A stretch of 64,000 bases of DNA from Phycisphaerales bacterium (GCA_035627955.1 DASPKU010000001.1:474976-538975), one strand, 5' to 3'; shown: positions 36,601 to 51,600, counted from the first letter of the stretch. The notes: generated from the sequence alone by a model not told the origin. Numbers and translations are program-made.

Positions 36601-39600
36601 CGTTGCGGCCGACGGTGCCAAACTCGTCGCTCGTGCCGTTGAAGCCGGTGTCGGAGCTGAATGGAGTGATGTCGACGGTCTTCTTGAGCTCGTGCTCGAG
36701 GTTGAGCCAGGCCTGCTGGATGTTGCCGGGGGTGTAGATGAACTCGTTGAGGACGTTGCCGTTGGAGAAGCGGTCGTCGGGGTCGGTCGCGAGCAGGGCG
36801 GAGATGCCGTAGAGGGGCTCGCCGTAGCTGGCGCTGTTGCGGCTGGTGAAGATGCGGCCGTCGTCGCCGATGACGCCATCGTTGCCGGCGCCGCCGGAGA
36901 TCCAGTCGTTGCCCCAGCCGCCGACGATGTCGTCGTCCTGACCGTCGCCGAAGAGGCGGTCGTTGCCCTTGGTGCCGTAGATGAAGTCGTCGCCGGACTC
37001 GCCGTGGACTTCGTCATCACCGCCGCGGTTGGTGAGGGCCGCGGCCGAGTAGTTGGGACCGCCCTCGGTGTAGTCGAGGAGGCGTGCGGCGCGGGGCACG
37101 ATCTTGACCGAGCCGTAGTTGTCGTAGTTGAAGGTGAGGAACGCGGGGGCGCCCGCGGCGACGGCGCCGTTGAGGCCCACGAGGCGGAAGATGTTGCCGT
37201 TGTCGGCCAAGATCATGTCCGAGTCGTCGGCATGGCCGGTGGCGGTGGTGGTGATGACGCCGGTCGCCGCGTCGAAGGTGGCAGCGCCGACGTCGTTGCG
37301 TCCGGTGTTGACGCCCGAACCGCCGAAGAGCAGGTCGCTGCCGTCTGGGCGGGTGTTGGGGCCGGTGCCGGGGACGGCGGAGATGCCGTCGGTCTTCATG
37401 TAGAAGTTGGAGCTGCCGCCGACGATGTCGTCCTGGCCCTGGTTGCCGAAGACGGCGTCGTTGCCGCCGCCGCCCTCGATGTAGTCATGGCCGTTGCTGG
37501 TCGCGTTGAACGAAGCGAACCAGACGAGCAGGCCGGTGGTGCCGCCGCCGTCGGCGCCGCGGGACGCGCTCACGCGCCCACGGATAGACGGGTTGGTGAC
37601 CACGTTGCCGTTGGCGTCGTACTCGCTGCGGTAGGCGATGAAGTCGATGGAGCCGTCGCCCTGGACGACGTCGTTGCCCAGCTCGCTGAAGACGGTGTCG
37701 TCATCAGCGCCGCCGGCGATGTAGTCGTTGCCATGGAAGGCGGCCACCGAGTCGTCGGTGTGGCCGACGAGGGTGATGGTGAAGTCGCCCCAGACGGGTG
37801 CGTAGACGCGCTTGACGCGGCCTTCCGGATCGCCGCGCGGGTCGAGGCGGGCGACGCCGTCCACCAGGTCCTGGCCGGAGTTGGCCGGGTTGGTGCTGTA
37901 GATCTGCGTTCCCTGGAGGGCCTCGAAGCGGGCGTTGGTGAAGACGTTGAGGGTCGCGGTGCGGTCGAGGCGGGCGTGGTCACCGAAGACCACGTCCATG
38001 CCGACGCCGCCGTCGATGGCGTCGTTGCCGGTGCCGCCGAGCAGGACGTCCTGACCGCCGTTGCCGTACATGTAGTCGTCGGCGCCGTTCTGGGCCGAGA
38101 GCGACACGATGACGCGGGAACGGAGCGTGGTCTGGAGGGACTGCGGGAGGGTGGGCACGTTCTTGGTGGTGTCACGCGGACCGGCGACGTCCTGAGTGAC
38201 CAGGCCGTGGTCGCCGATGATGACGTCGTCGAAGTCGCCGTGGATGTTGGAGGAGGTGGAGCCAGGGGCGTCGCCCTCGAGCAGGTCGCTGCCCGCGATC
38301 ACCGCGTCGGTGTTGGCCGGGCGGTTGAGCGGGTTGGCGATGTCGCTGGCGGCGGTGCTGGCCATGGAGAGCTGGCGGGTGATGAAGTCGACGTTGACGC
38401 CCGAGTCGCCGTAGATGAAGTCGATGCCACGCTGGCCGTGGATGGTGTCGTTGCCCGAGCCGCCGGCAAGGTGATCACCGGCCTGGCTGCCGATGATGAG
38501 GTCGTCGCCCATGCCGCCGTAGGCGGTGAAGCCAACGCTGGGCACCTGGCCCGCGGGGATGGCTGCGAAGAGCTGCGACGCGTCGATGACGTCGTTGCCG
38601 GCACGCAGGTAGGGGTTGGCGAGGGGGAACACGAAGAAGTCGGTGTTCTGGCCCAGGCGGTTGCGCTGAACGATGTTGTGAGCGCCGTTGGTGAGACCGG
38701 CCCACAGGGCGGAGAGGTCCGCGTCGGTGGTGAGGTCCTTGCGGATCAGGATCATCGTCTGGCTGCCGTCGCCGTTGTCGACGATCTGGCTGACGGTGCC
38801 GACAAGCACGCCGTCAACGGTGATGAGGCCCTCGGGGACGAAGCCTGCGTCGATCCAGCTGCCGCTGGCACGGGTGATGGTGCCGAGCGTCTGGCCCCAC
38901 ATGCTGACCGAGCCGAAGGTGACGGGGAGGTTGTCCTCGTGCGGCTGGGGCTTGTTGGCGAACTTGCCGAGCGAGAGCTTGTCGGGCTTGCCGTTGTACC
39001 AGACGGCGTCCTGGCTGGTGTCGCCGTAGACCACCAGCGGGGAGTTGATGACGACAGTGGCCCCGAAGCTGCCGGTCGCGAGCGGCGTGCCGCTGACGAG
39101 CAGCGTGAGGCCGTCGGCGCTGAAGCCGGTGACCACGAGCTGCGCGGAGGTCTCGCCGTTCTGGGTGAGCCACGGGACGCCGGCGGCGAGGCCCATGCCG
39201 GTCATGGTGAGCTGCTGGCCGATAGCGAAGTTGAGGTCGGTGTCCCAGCGGACGCCGTCGGTGCGGGTGACCTGGCCGGGGGCGACGCTGTAGGTGCCGT
39301 TGAAGGACGGGGAGGCGCCAGTGACGTTGATGGCGTCGCCGCCGACGCGGACGATGCCGACAACGAGGTTGACGGTGCCGACGTTGGCGATGACGCCGCC
39401 CTCGATCGTGAGCGTGCGCCCGTCGGCGCTGATGCTCTTGACCGTGAGCGTGTCGGGCTGGCCGGTGACCATGATGTCCTGACCGGCGGCGAAGCCGTCG
39501 GCGGTCCAGCTGCCGCTGGCGCGGAAGATGGTGGTGGGCGTGGTGGTGAAGGCGCCGGAGACATTGAAGCGGCTGGCGCGGGCGACGGTGCCGTTCACCG

Positions 39601-42600
39601 TGCCGGGCGTGAGCGTGTTGCCGGTGAGCAGCATGGCGCTGCCCAGGCCGGCAAGACCGTTGTTGTCGAAGTCGGTGATGGTGTAGAGCTGCGTGACGCC
39701 GCCCGTGGTGAACGCGACGGTCTGGCCGATGGCGAACCCGAGGTTCTGCCACGGCAGGTTGTCGTTGCGGATGACGCGGTCGCCCTGGACGGTGAAGGAG
39801 CCGGTGACCGAGAGGTCATCGACGACCGACACCATGCCCTTGAACTCAACCGCCTGCGTGCTGACCGCCCCACTGCCGCCGGCGAGCAGGAGCTTGCTGC
39901 CGGTGCCGCCGGGCTGGTTGCCGAAGCCGACCACCGTGAACGCGGCCGAGCCGCCGGGGGTGGAGACGACGACGCGCTGGCCGATCTTGAACCCGTACTT
40001 GGCCCAGGAGAGGCCGTCGGCGCGGGCGAGCTCGGCGTTGCCGCTGCCGGTGTTGGCGAAGGTGTAGTCGGTGGTGACGGTGAGAAGGGCGTTGCCGCCG
40101 CCGTGCACGGCGGTGATGCCGCCGTGGTTGGAGACGGTGGTCTCCTCGCCGGTGAGGGGGTCGTGGTCGGGGCCGGGGCGGAGGGTGCCCTGGATGTCGA
40201 GCTTGTCGTTGCCCTGGCCGAGGAGGACGTTGAGGACCTCGATGGTGGAGCGGCCGGTGTCGGTGGTGAAGTTGCCGTCGTTATCGAGGGCGATTGAGCC
40301 GAAGCTGATGCCGCCGGGGTAGATGCCGGGCTCGCCGAAGGGCGCGGTCCAGGCGCTGTTGGGGTCGCGGAAGTCGAGGGCGGAGCCCATGTTCAGGCCG
40401 GTGAGGGCCGTGGAGGTGAGGACGCCGGAGAGGTTCTCGCGGCTGCCGTCGGCGTAGATGTTGAGCGTGTCGACGCTCATCTTCTCGGGCATCTGCGTGG
40501 GGACATTGAACTGCGGGCCGTTGGCCTCGCCCGCGAGCATGATGGCGGGGCGGAGCGAGCGGTCGGCGGCGGTGGCGCCGCCCTCGACCGAGAGGGGCCC
40601 ACGGATGCCGTCGAGCCTGTGCTCGCGCTTGGGGAAGGAGCGGAAGTTCTCGTGGCCGGGCTGGACGTCGTAGCCCGGGTCGGCGAGGACGTTGACGGTC
40701 TTGGCGATGTGCCAATCGGCCGCGCCGGAGATGGGGTCGTTGGGATCGGAAGGCGCGATGAAGGTGGCCACGGCGGCCCACTGGGTAAGCGTCATCACGC
40801 TGGTGCCGCTGGTGGTGAGCTTGGCGGCGCCGGGGATGGTGGTGACGTTGGCGGGGTCGGTGATGACCAGGAGGTCGAGGATGCCCGGCGCGGTGCCGGT
40901 GATGAGACCGATCTTGAAGGTGCTGCCGCCGAAGGCGGTGCTGCGGAAGATCTGACCCTCGAGGAAGCCGCTGTCGAGCCAGCTGCTGCCGTCGGTGCGG
41001 CGGAGCGTGCCGAGCATCTTGCTCGCGCTGGTGTAGACGCCGTTGGTGGCGCCGCCGCTGGTGGTCATGGTCTTGCCGTCGGCGGAGAAGCCGGTGACGG
41101 TGAACTTGCCGGTGCTGCCGTCGCCGACGATGACGGTCTGACCGACCGCGAAGCCGTCGTCGATGAAGCTGCCGTCGCCGCTGCGGGTGATGGTGTTGCC
41201 GCCGCTGACGGTGACGCTGCCGGCGAAGAGGAGGAAGGCCTTCTCGGCGGCGCGGTACTCGATGTCGCCGGTGTAGGTGCCGACCTCGACCAGCTGCGAG
41301 ACGATCGCGTCGGTGAGGTTGGCCGTGCCGTTGCTGGTGTCGAGGGTCATCGACTTGCCGTCGATGGAGATGGCCGTGACCTTGCCCTCGATGTCGGGCT
41401 GGCCGCTGGCACTGATGCGGACCCGCATGCCGACGGTGAAGCCGTCGGCCGTCCATGTGCCGAGCTCGGAGCCGGCGGCGCGGGCGACGTTCTGGCCGCT
41501 GATCGAGACGTTGCCCTTGAACATCTGGACGGGGCGGAGGCCGCCCACGGCCTTGTAGGTGATGCCGGGGCCCGCGACGATGTCGGTCTGGCCGTCGGTA
41601 ACGAGCGCGACATCGACGTTCGCCGAGGGCGGGCTCGTGAGGCGGAGCGTGTAGCTGTCGCCTGTGCCGGGGCCGCCGTTGGCGGTGCCGGCCTTGACGA
41701 GCGTGCGGCCGGCGGACTCGACCTGGTAGAGGCCGGGGTTCTCGTCATCGACGACGAGGGCGTCGAGGCGCTCGGTCTCGACGGGCTGCGAGTAGGAGGT
41801 GCTGGTGGTGAAGGCCGCGTCGACCTTGTGCGTGATGGTGGTGTTGTGCGGGTCCTCGGCGGCGCCGTCATTGCGGGCGATGACGCGGATGAGGACGGGC
41901 TGATCCCAGTTGGCGGTGGTGAACTCGACGTAGTACTTGCCGGGGGTGTCGGCCGTGGCCGGGATGAGGGTGTGGAAGCGGTTGAAGGGGTCGCTGGACT
42001 CGAGCACGGCCTCGCTGTCGCCCATGTCGATCACGATGCGGACGACGCCCGCGCCGGGGTCGTTGGCGAGCTCGACGGCGTAGAGGTCGCCCGCGCCGGT
42101 GACCGAGGTGCCCTCGAGGGTCTTGGTGGTGTTGTCGATCGGGTGGTTGTTGTACTTGGCCAGGCCGCCCGCGCTGGTGGGGTCGAGCTGGGTGACGATG
42201 ATCGACGGCTTGTCGTCATCGCGCACCGTGGCCTCGACGTTGCGGACGATCGCGCCGTGGAAGCGGGCGTCGTCACTGACCACGGAGTGGCTGATGGTGA
42301 CGGTGCGGTCGCCCTCGGCGAGGGTGTCGTCGACGGCCTCGACATGGACCGTCTTGGGGCTGTTCCAGTTGAACTCATCGAAGACGAGCACAATGGCGCG
42401 CTTGGGGATGTGGACGAGCACGCCGTCGATGTAGACCTCGCGGTCAAAGTCGGCGGCGACCTCGGAGACGAGCAGGCTGTCGCCGGTGCCGAGGTTGTCG
42501 TGGATGTCGCCGGCGGAGAGGAAGCCGGCGTTGCCGTGCTCTTCCTGCGGGCTCATGGCGGCGGAGACGGTGACGAAGACCTTCTTGCCGCTGCCGGGCT

Positions 42601-45600
42601 TGACCGCGAGGGAGACGAAGTAGGAGTCGACGACAGTGCCGTCCTCGCGGACCTCGGTGAAGCCGTCGGTCTCCTCGATGACGATCTGGCCCTGCGTGCC
42701 GCGGGCGACGCTGGTCACGATCCCGTCGGCCACCAGGCCGTTGTAGTCGCGGTCGGCGGAGGTGATGCGGTTGTTGATGACGCCGCTGGTGCCCTCGATG
42801 TCGCGCGAGACGACCTCGCCGGCAACGTCGCCGGCGACGTTGATGGCGTCGTTGCCAAGGCCGCCGATGACGCGGGTGGCCACGCCGGGCTGGGTGGAGA
42901 GGACATCGATGGTGTCGTCGCCCTCGAGGGCGTCGACTTCGAGGACCTCGACGTTCTGGTAGGTGACGGTGAGGCCGGCGCCGAAGATGCCCTTCTCGGT
43001 GACGACGAGGTGGTCGGCGAACTCGGTGCCGAGCACCACGAGCTTGTCGAAGCCGTTGCCGCCGTCGACGGACACCGGTGCGTTGATGTTGTACTCGACC
43101 TGGTTGTTGCCGGCGCCGGTGCGGATCTCGGTCTCCGCGGCAGTGCTGAAGCCGGCGGTGAGCTTGGGACGGGCGATCAGGTGCTCGGGGTCGATCCAGT
43201 CGATCTCGCCGGTCGCGGTGGTCTCGGCGAGGGCGAAGGCGCGGACCGTGAACAGGTCGTTGCCGTCGTCACCCTCGAGGCGCACCACGGCCTGGTTGCT
43301 GTAGACGGTGAAGGTGTCGTCGCCGACGCCGCCCTGCGCCAGCAGCGGGCTGGTCGCGCCGGCGCTGAGCCAGCCGCGCGTGGTGGCGACGGTGCCGTAC
43401 ACGCTCTGGGGCGTGAGAGAGTTGGGCAGCTGCGGGAAGAGGTCGCTGGGGCTGACCAGCGAGCCACCGCTGGTGTCACCGATGGGGCGCGGCGTGGGCG
43501 GCTCGGAGCCGTCACGCTGGATGCCGTAGAGCTGGCCGACCTGGAAGGTGTCGTTGCCGGTGCCGCCGTCGAGCGTGGTGATGGCGGCGTTGTCATCGAC
43601 CGCGAACACGTCGTTGCCGCCCTGGCCGAAGACCATGACGCGCCCGTTCATCGCATTGCTGTAGTTGATGCGTTCGAGGGTCTGGTTGCGCACGGCGCCG
43701 CTGTTGTTGGGGTCGGACGCGGTGGCGCGGGTGAGGTCGTCGTGGATGACGGCGACGAAGCCGGTGGTGTCCGCGTAGACGCCGGGCTGGCTGGTCTCGC
43801 CGGCGATGCCGCGGGTGCGGCGGAGGAGGAAGATGTCGTCGGCGGGCTTGCCCGCACCCTCCTGGCTGGGAGCGGCGTTGCGGCCCCAGATGGCGAGCAT
43901 GTCGACGCCGTCGTCGGGCGCGCCGGTGTCGAGGACGTTGATCACGTAGTTGCGGTCGACGCCCTGAGAGCCGACGGTGTTGATGACCACCGAGTCGCTG
44001 CCGGCCTGGCCGTCGATGGTGAGGGTGTCGCTGCTGGCGTCCGCGGCGGCGGTCTGGACGTAGGCCATCGACTGGAGCTGGTTGACGATGACGAAGTCCT
44101 CGCCGTCACCCGTAGGCGCGAAGGCGCCGTGGGCGCTGGGCGCGTTGCTGCCGTAGACGCGGGTCTTGCCGCCGCTGTAGTTGGTGATCGCGCCGCCCTG
44201 CGGGATGGTCTGGCCCAGGCCGCCGGGGAGGAGCGCGTTAATGGCGCCCAGGAAGGTCTGGTGGAAGTAGATCTTGTCGGAGTCCTCGTTGCCGAAGATG
44301 CGGGTGAGGGCGCCGCTCGCGGTCGGGCCGTGGGCGACCACGCCGCGGAAGTTCATGGTGCTGCCCCAGCGGCCAAGGTCGCTGAGGCCGACGGTGTCGA
44401 TCCCGATGCGGCGGTAGTCGCCGTAGATGTCGATGTTGCTGCCGGCCAGGATCTGGCTGTTGGCACTGGTGTTGATGTTGTCACCGACGCGGAGCACGAT
44501 CGAGCCCGCGGGGGTGTTGATGAGGCCGTGCACGAGGGACTCGGGCGAGCCCTCGAGCAGGAGGACGCTGCCGCTGGCGAGGAGGTTGAGGTTCTCGCCC
44601 TGGATAGAGCTCTCGCGGACGGTGAAGCGGATGTTGCCGGTGAGAGCTTGGAGGAGCGGGACCTGCGCGTCCTCATCGACCTCGGTGAGGAAGATGTGGT
44701 TGCTTGCCCGCGCGGCCACGGTGCCCGCGGCGTACTCCTGCGAGTCGACCTCGAGGTCGTTGTTGGCGTTGTCCTGCGGGGCGAGGCTGCCGGCGGGGCT
44801 GCCGACGCTGCCGCCCAGGGCGTAGAGGTTGATGGTGTTGCCGATGACGTTCGCGGCGTCGTCGCCCGCGCCGCCAGCGCTGGCGTCGAGGATCGAGCCC
44901 GCGGCCGTGGCGAGGGTGACATCGCCCTTGGAGTGGACGACGTCCACCTGCATCGCGCCGGTGGTTTCGGTGAGGAAGATGCCGTAGGTGCCGGCGGTCG
45001 CCGGGTTGAAGGGTGGCACCAGCTTGTTGAAGGTGGTGGTGTCGGAGGCCGTGTCGGTGACGTTGAGGACGCCCAGGGCGCCGCCGTTGGCGTCGACGTT
45101 GATCTCGAGGAAGTTGCCGGGCGTGCCCACGCCGCCGCGACCGGCCTTGTCGGAGGACCCGCCGGTGATCAGGTTGTCACCCGCGGTCATGGTGATGTTG
45201 CGGCCGGTAACGTCGGCGGTGCCGGGCAGTCCATCGTCGAGTGCGTCGATGATGGCGGCGGGCGAGTTGAGGGTGACGTTGCTGGCGGTGGAGCGGATCT
45301 CGCCCACGCGGAGATCATCGACCTTCTCGCTCACGATGATGAAGCCGTTGGTGAGGACGTCGATGTGGTGGACGTCGGCGGCGTTGGCGACGAAGCCGGT
45401 GCCGACGATCTCGGTGATGGCGCGGACGTTGATGATGTTGTCAGCGCCGGCGTTCGGGGACGCGGCCGCGATCACGATGTTGCGCTGCGAGGTGATGCCG
45501 GCGCGGGTGCGCCCGCCGGTCGCGTCGAGGGCGCGCATGTCGTAGGTGCTGTCGATGTGGCTGGCGCTGGAGCCCTGGTTGGCGAAGACGCCGGCCTGGA

Positions 45601-48600
45601 GGGCCGGGGCGCCGGCCGCGCCCGCATCGGGGGTGTCGAAGAAGGTGAAGTGGCGCTCGCCCGAGGGCTCGCCGCTGTACTTCACGAGGACGCCGCCGGT
45701 GCGCCCGGCGCTGCCGCCGGGGTAGGTGACGCCGTTGACGCTGGTCTCCTGCACGCTGCCCCGGAGCAGGATGTTGGCGTCGCCCTGGGTGTCGACGGCG
45801 TCCATGATGACGCTGTAGGACGCGCCGGCCTCGCGCTTGCGGGCCTTGACGTCGAGCCATGCGAAGCCCTCGCCGCCGGCGACGTCGCCGCGGGCGAAGA
45901 CCGTGAAGCGCTGGGCGGGCGTGAGGGTGTGGCGGACCGTGGCGCCAACCGTGGTCGGGTCGAGCGCGATGGGCGTGGTCGGGCTGTTGACGCTGGCGAG
46001 CTGGACGTGCAGGCCGTCGACGGCGATGACGTAGTAGTAGTTGCCGTCGACCAGGCCGCCGATGGCGGCGCCGGTGCTCTGGTAACGGACGAGCTCACCA
46101 TTGAAGAACTGGTTGGGCCCGAGGTTGATGGAGCCGTCACCGCTCGCCCGGGCGGTGATGAAGCTGGTGGCGCTGGGCATGCCGGCGCTGTCGACCACGT
46201 CGACGTTGATGCGGCCGTTGCTGGCGCCGACGCGACCATCGGGCGTCTCGAGGGCGATGATGTTGGTGCGGATGAGGGCCGCGGGGTCGTTGTTGCCGTC
46301 GGCGCGGCTGCTGCCCGAGAGGATGTTGCCGTGGTTGTTGAAGACACGGGTGGTGCCGATGGGGTTCTCGATCAGCCCGTTGATGGTGATGTCGCCGCTG
46401 TTGTGCCGGGCCTCGATGCCGACGTAGGTCGGGGCGACCGTGCGCACGATGTTGAAGTCCAGCGTGCGTGAGTCGGTGTCGAGCAGCTCGACGATCGGGT
46501 CGACGGTGGTGTTGACGACGTTGACGCCGTTGATCTGGATCGGCTTGTCGGAGAAGTTGGTGATCGTGACCCGCTCGAAGGTGTCGCGGAACTCCCACGT
46601 GCCCGTGCCGTCGGTGTTGCGGATGGAGGTCTGGCCCGAGGTGCCGGTGGCGAAGTAGACCTGGCCGGGGTCGTCGTTGGCGATGTTGTTGACCCGGATG
46701 ATGCTGTCCACGATGCCGCCGCTGGTCTTGGCGGAGTTGCCGCCTGCGATGTCGTTGACCGTGACGTTCACCGCCTTGGCGATGTTGCCGCTGGCGTCGA
46801 TGATCAGCTCGGGGTTGCGGCCCGCGAGGATGAGCACGTCGGAGCTGAAGTCGATGGTCGCCTGCGGGTTGGTCGCGCCGAGGTTGCTCTCGTCGGTGTT
46901 GTCGCCGCCGGTCGCGAGCGAGCGCTTGCTGGAGTCAGACTCGCGCCGGACGACGAGAGAGCCGTTGTTGGTGTCCACGAAGAACGCGAGGTGGTCGAGC
47001 GTGCCGACGTTGGCCAGCAGACGCTGCGCGGCGTCCCAGCTGCCGGTCGCGCCCACATCGCGCGGGCCGGCGGTGACGAGGGCGTCGCCCTTGCCCGTGA
47101 CGGACGAGGACAGCGTCGTGCTGTTGAACGAGTCGGAGCTGACGTGGCCGAAGAGGCCGGTGGCGCGGGAGAAGGTCTTGGCGCGAGAGTCGACGTTGTC
47201 GTAGCGGGCGCGGATGTCGACGCCCTCGAAGCCGGTGAGGAACGCGTCGGCGTCGAGGTTGACGATGTTGTGCAGGGTGCCCGAGGCGCTGGCGTCGGCG
47301 GTGCCGATGGCAACGAAGCCGCCGCCGCGCCCGTCGGCGTTGGCGCTGACGTTGTGCTCGGAGACGGTCGCGGCCAGGAGGGCGGTCTTGCCGCTGGCGG
47401 AGGCGCCGGTCTGGATGTCGGCCTTGGTGGTGCCGCCGGCGCTCACGGTGGTGAACGCGTTGCCGTCGCCGCCGAAGCCCAGGCCCGTGGCCTTGGCGTT
47501 GGTGTACTGCACGGTGCGGGTGTCGGCGGTGACGCGGAGGGCGCCGCCGGCGAGCACGTCGGAGTTCTGCTTGAGGGTGACGGTGGTGTTGTAGGAGATG
47601 ACCGAGTCGGCATCGGCCACGGCCACGCCGACGAAGCCGCCGGTCTTGGCGTTGGCGGCCGCGGACGCCTTGTTGCTGGTGTAGGCCTCGACGGTGACGT
47701 CACCGCCGGCGACCACGCGGGCGCCGGTATCGACAAACGCGCTGTTGTTCACCGACTGGTTGCTGTCGGAGGCGGGGTTGCCCACGCCGACGAAGCCGCC
47801 GGTGCTGTTCTTGGTGCTGGCGGTGCCGTTGGTGGTGGAGAGGCCGGTCACGCGGACGTTGGAGCCGGCGGTGAGGGAGCCGCCGATGTTGGCCTCGACG
47901 GTGGGGTTGTAGTCCAGGACGCTGCGGTTAATCTGCACGCCGATGAAGCCGCCGCCCGAACCATTGGAGGTGGCGGAGGAGATGCCGTCGCCGCTGGGGG
48001 GCGAGACCACGTTCAGCGGCACGCCGCCGGGCCCGAAGACCTGGCCGGTGACGCTGTTGGTGAGGTCGATGCGGATGATGTTGTCGCCCGAGCCGGCGCT
48101 GAGCAGGCCGACGTTCTCGGGCCCGATGCGGTGGTTGCTGCCCGCGCCCGAGGCCGCGGTGAGCGAGAGCACCGAGCCGCCGGGGGTGAGGGCGAGGCTG
48201 AAGGTGTCGCCCGAGGGGTTGCGCACGTAGAACGTGCGGTCCTGCATGCTGACGTTGGTGAACGTGCCGGTGTCGAAGAAGCGAAGCGGCGCGTCGGTGG
48301 CCTTGGTGAGGTTGTGCGACGTGGCGCGACCATCAGCCGTCGCCTTGTCGGGCGAGAGGGCGATGGTGCTGCTCTCGATGGTGGGGTTGGCGGCGCCGGC
48401 GCTCACATCGTCGTCGGTGTTGAGCGTGAGGGTCGAGTTGCTCACGCCGGTCAGGGTGTAGGTGCCGTTGTTGCTGCCGGCGTTGGTGATGGTGATGGTC
48501 TGGCCGACGCGGAAGCCCGCGTCGAGCCAGCTGCCGCTGGCGCGGGTGATGCGGTCGTTGGCGCCGCCGCTCCCGTCGTTCACGAAGTTGACGGCCAGGC

Positions 48601-51600
48601 CGTCGACGAACGCGTGCAGGCGGATGGTGCCCTCGCCGTTGTCAACGTCGGCCACGCGGTAGGTCTGGCCGCTGGTCAGGCCGCCGATGGCGACCACCGG
48701 GCCGCCGCCCTCGCGGCTGGCGGTGTAGAGCACCACGTCGCCGTTGGCGAAGCCGGAGGGGACGGGGTGACCCTCGTCGGGGTGCTCCTCGATGGTGTTG
48801 ACGAACTGGATGTTGTTCGCACCGCTGTCGTTGTCGAGCTTGGCGACGCCGTCCTCGGTGTCACCGGTGACGTCGGCCTGCTTGCTCGCGAAGTTGCGGC
48901 CGGTGGGGCCGTGGTAAGTGACGGCCTGGCCCTCGGTGTAGGCGGTGCCTGGGGCGGTGATGGTGGTGCCGCTGGCAGGCGTGAAGTTGGTCAGGTTGTG
49001 GAGCGGGGTGGTGAGCGGGTTGTAGGTGGCCAGGCGGATGGTGCGGCCATCGACCTTGATCACGTAGTACTGCCCGTTGACGTCGGCGTTGTGGATGTTG
49101 ACGCCGGTGGAGCCGCTGGGGACCACGTAGCGGATGCGGTCGCCGGTCTCAAGGTTGTGGTCGGTGTCGAAAGTGATGGTGCTCTTGGCCACGTCCACGC
49201 CGGTCGCGCCGTCGAAGACCGAGCCGAAGCTGAACTCGTTGTTGCCAGTGACGACAACGCCGTACTCGCGCCCGCTGCTCAAGTTGTTGCCCGAACCGAC
49301 GAACTGCACGACGTCGCCGGTCTCGAGGCCGTGGTTGGCGACGGTCACGGTGTCGTTGCCGGTGCTGCTAGAGGTGATCTGGTAGGTCGGGGTGGCGTCG
49401 CCGGCGGGGGCGGCGTTGGCCTGGATGGTGACCGAGCCGCCCGCACGGCCCACGCCGGCCTTGAAGGAGGCCTTGACGTTGGGGGCAACCTCCGCATCGG
49501 AATCCGAGCCGCCGAGGTTCACGAAGCCGCCGCCCACGCCCTTGGTGATGGCGTCGGCCTCAGGATTGGAGAGGGCGTCGACAGAGATGTTGGACGAGAG
49601 GTTGATGGTGCCGTTCGTGTTGACACGGGCCTCGACGGTGGGCTTCGAGGTGGCGCTGGAGAAGTTGATCTGGCCGGAGAAGAGGCCGCCCGTGACGGCC
49701 TGCGCGGTGGCGCTGGCGGTGTCGGTGGAGGTCGCGTCAACTGAGAGGTTGGCGCCGCCGGAGTTCGCGCCGTTCCTGATCTGGCCGTCGAAGAGGGCCT
49801 TTGTGGAGCCGTTGGTCGTGGAGCTGGCGCTCGTGGCGCCGATGCCGCCCAGGCCGCCGGCGATACCGCTGGAGCGGGCGGTGGCGCGGTTGTTGCCAAT
49901 GGCGTTGAGCGTGACGTCGCCGGAGTTCGAGACGGTGAACGCGCTGCCCACCGAAGCCTCGGTGACGGAGTTCATCGTGGCGCTGGTGAGGGCGCCCGAC
50001 GCCGCGGCGACACCGCCGGAAGCGGCGAAGGCGCGAGCGGTCGCGCCGAAGCTGGTGGGCTCGCCGGCGTTGACCTTGGACTGGACGGTGAGGTTGCTGG
50101 CGTGCAGCGAGCCCTTCACGAGCTTGCTGGTGACGGTGGGGCTGATCGTGACCGAGCTCTTCGAGAGACCGCCGGCGATGGCGCCAATGTTGGCGCCCGT
50201 CGTGGTGGCGTCGCCGTCGACGACCATCTTGGCCTCGACCAGGGCGTTGCCGCTGACGGTGATGTCCGCGCCGGTGGCGCCGTCGCCGATCTTCGCGACC
50301 ACGTCCGGCGTCACGGTGATGAAGGCGAAGTTGGCGCCCACCGAGCCGATACCGGCGGAGACCCCGACAGCGCTGTTGTTGGCGTCAACCAGCGAGTCGG
50401 CCCGGACATTGAGGCTGCCGACGTTGTTGCCCGCGCCCTGGCCGATGTCAACGTTGTTGCCCACGTAGGCCAGCACGTCGGTGGCCGCGTCGTTGTGGAC
50501 ATCGATCTTGGTGAAGGTGACGCCTGCCGCGACGCCGCCGAAGGTCACGCCCAGCGCGAGCCCGGTGATGATCTGGTCCGCGTCAGCGGTGACGTTCACA
50601 GCCGAGGCGTCCTGGACGACCGCGTTGTCGATGATGCCGGCGGTGGTGGTGCTGGTGTTGGTGACGACCATGACACCCGCGCCCAGCCCGACGAGACCGG
50701 CACCGCCCGCGAAGGCGACGTCATCGATGTTCTCGTAAAGGTTGGCGGTGATGTCGATGGCTCCGCCGGCGGAGAGCGTGCCGCCCGCGGTGGCCGAGAC
50801 GTTGGAAGCGATGTTGAGGACGCCGATGCCGGCGCCCGCGCCGGCGAAGCCCACGCCCACGCCGCCCTGCGTCATGGACATGCGCAGGTTCTCGACCGCG
50901 TTGACGTTGATGTCGCCGGTGGTGGTGGTCACCTCGGCGCTGCCGCCAATGGCGGCGTTGGTGCCCACCGACGGGCCGTCGAGCGTGCCGAGGAGCGCGG
51001 CCTGGTTGGGGGCCTTCGTGGTGAACCCGCCGGTGCCGCTGAGGGCCTGATAGGCGATGGCCGAGCGGCGGTTCTCGAAGGTGCTGGCGGTGTTGGGGTT
51101 GGTCGAGCCGTTGGTGAGGCCGACGTTGTCGCCGTCGCCGTTGATGATCCGGCCGATGTTGCTGCTGGCATCAGCGCCCTGCTGGGTGGCGTCGGCGTCG
51201 GCGGTGGCGCTGGGGTCATCGTCGTCCGCGAGGGCGTTCTCGGGGGCGCCGCCGTCACCGGAGTAGTTGCGGTCGAGCTGCTCGCCTACCGACCAGACGC
51301 TGACGGCGCCGGCGATGCCGACAAGGCCCAGCGAGCCGCTGGCCGTGATGCTCTCGATGTCCTTGATGCCCAGCGCGTTGACGGTGACCGAGTCCTTGGC
51401 GGCGACGCGGGCGTTGCTCTGGATCTCGGCGTTCGTGTTGTTGCGGACGACGCCGATATCGATCGCGCCCGAGAGGGCGCCGGCGCCCACGGCGAGCCCG
51501 CCGGCGTAGCTGGAGATGCGGGCCTCGTTCGCGGCGTTGACCACGACGTCCTGGCCGCCGCTGGCGTTTCCATTGTCGGTGATGTTCACATCGGCGTCGC

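Noticed and set aside
36400..38700. Separate small genes within RTX-like repeats
   Set aside because: Short Ser/Thr/Ala-rich frames on the same strand are frame-shifted shadows of the giant frame.
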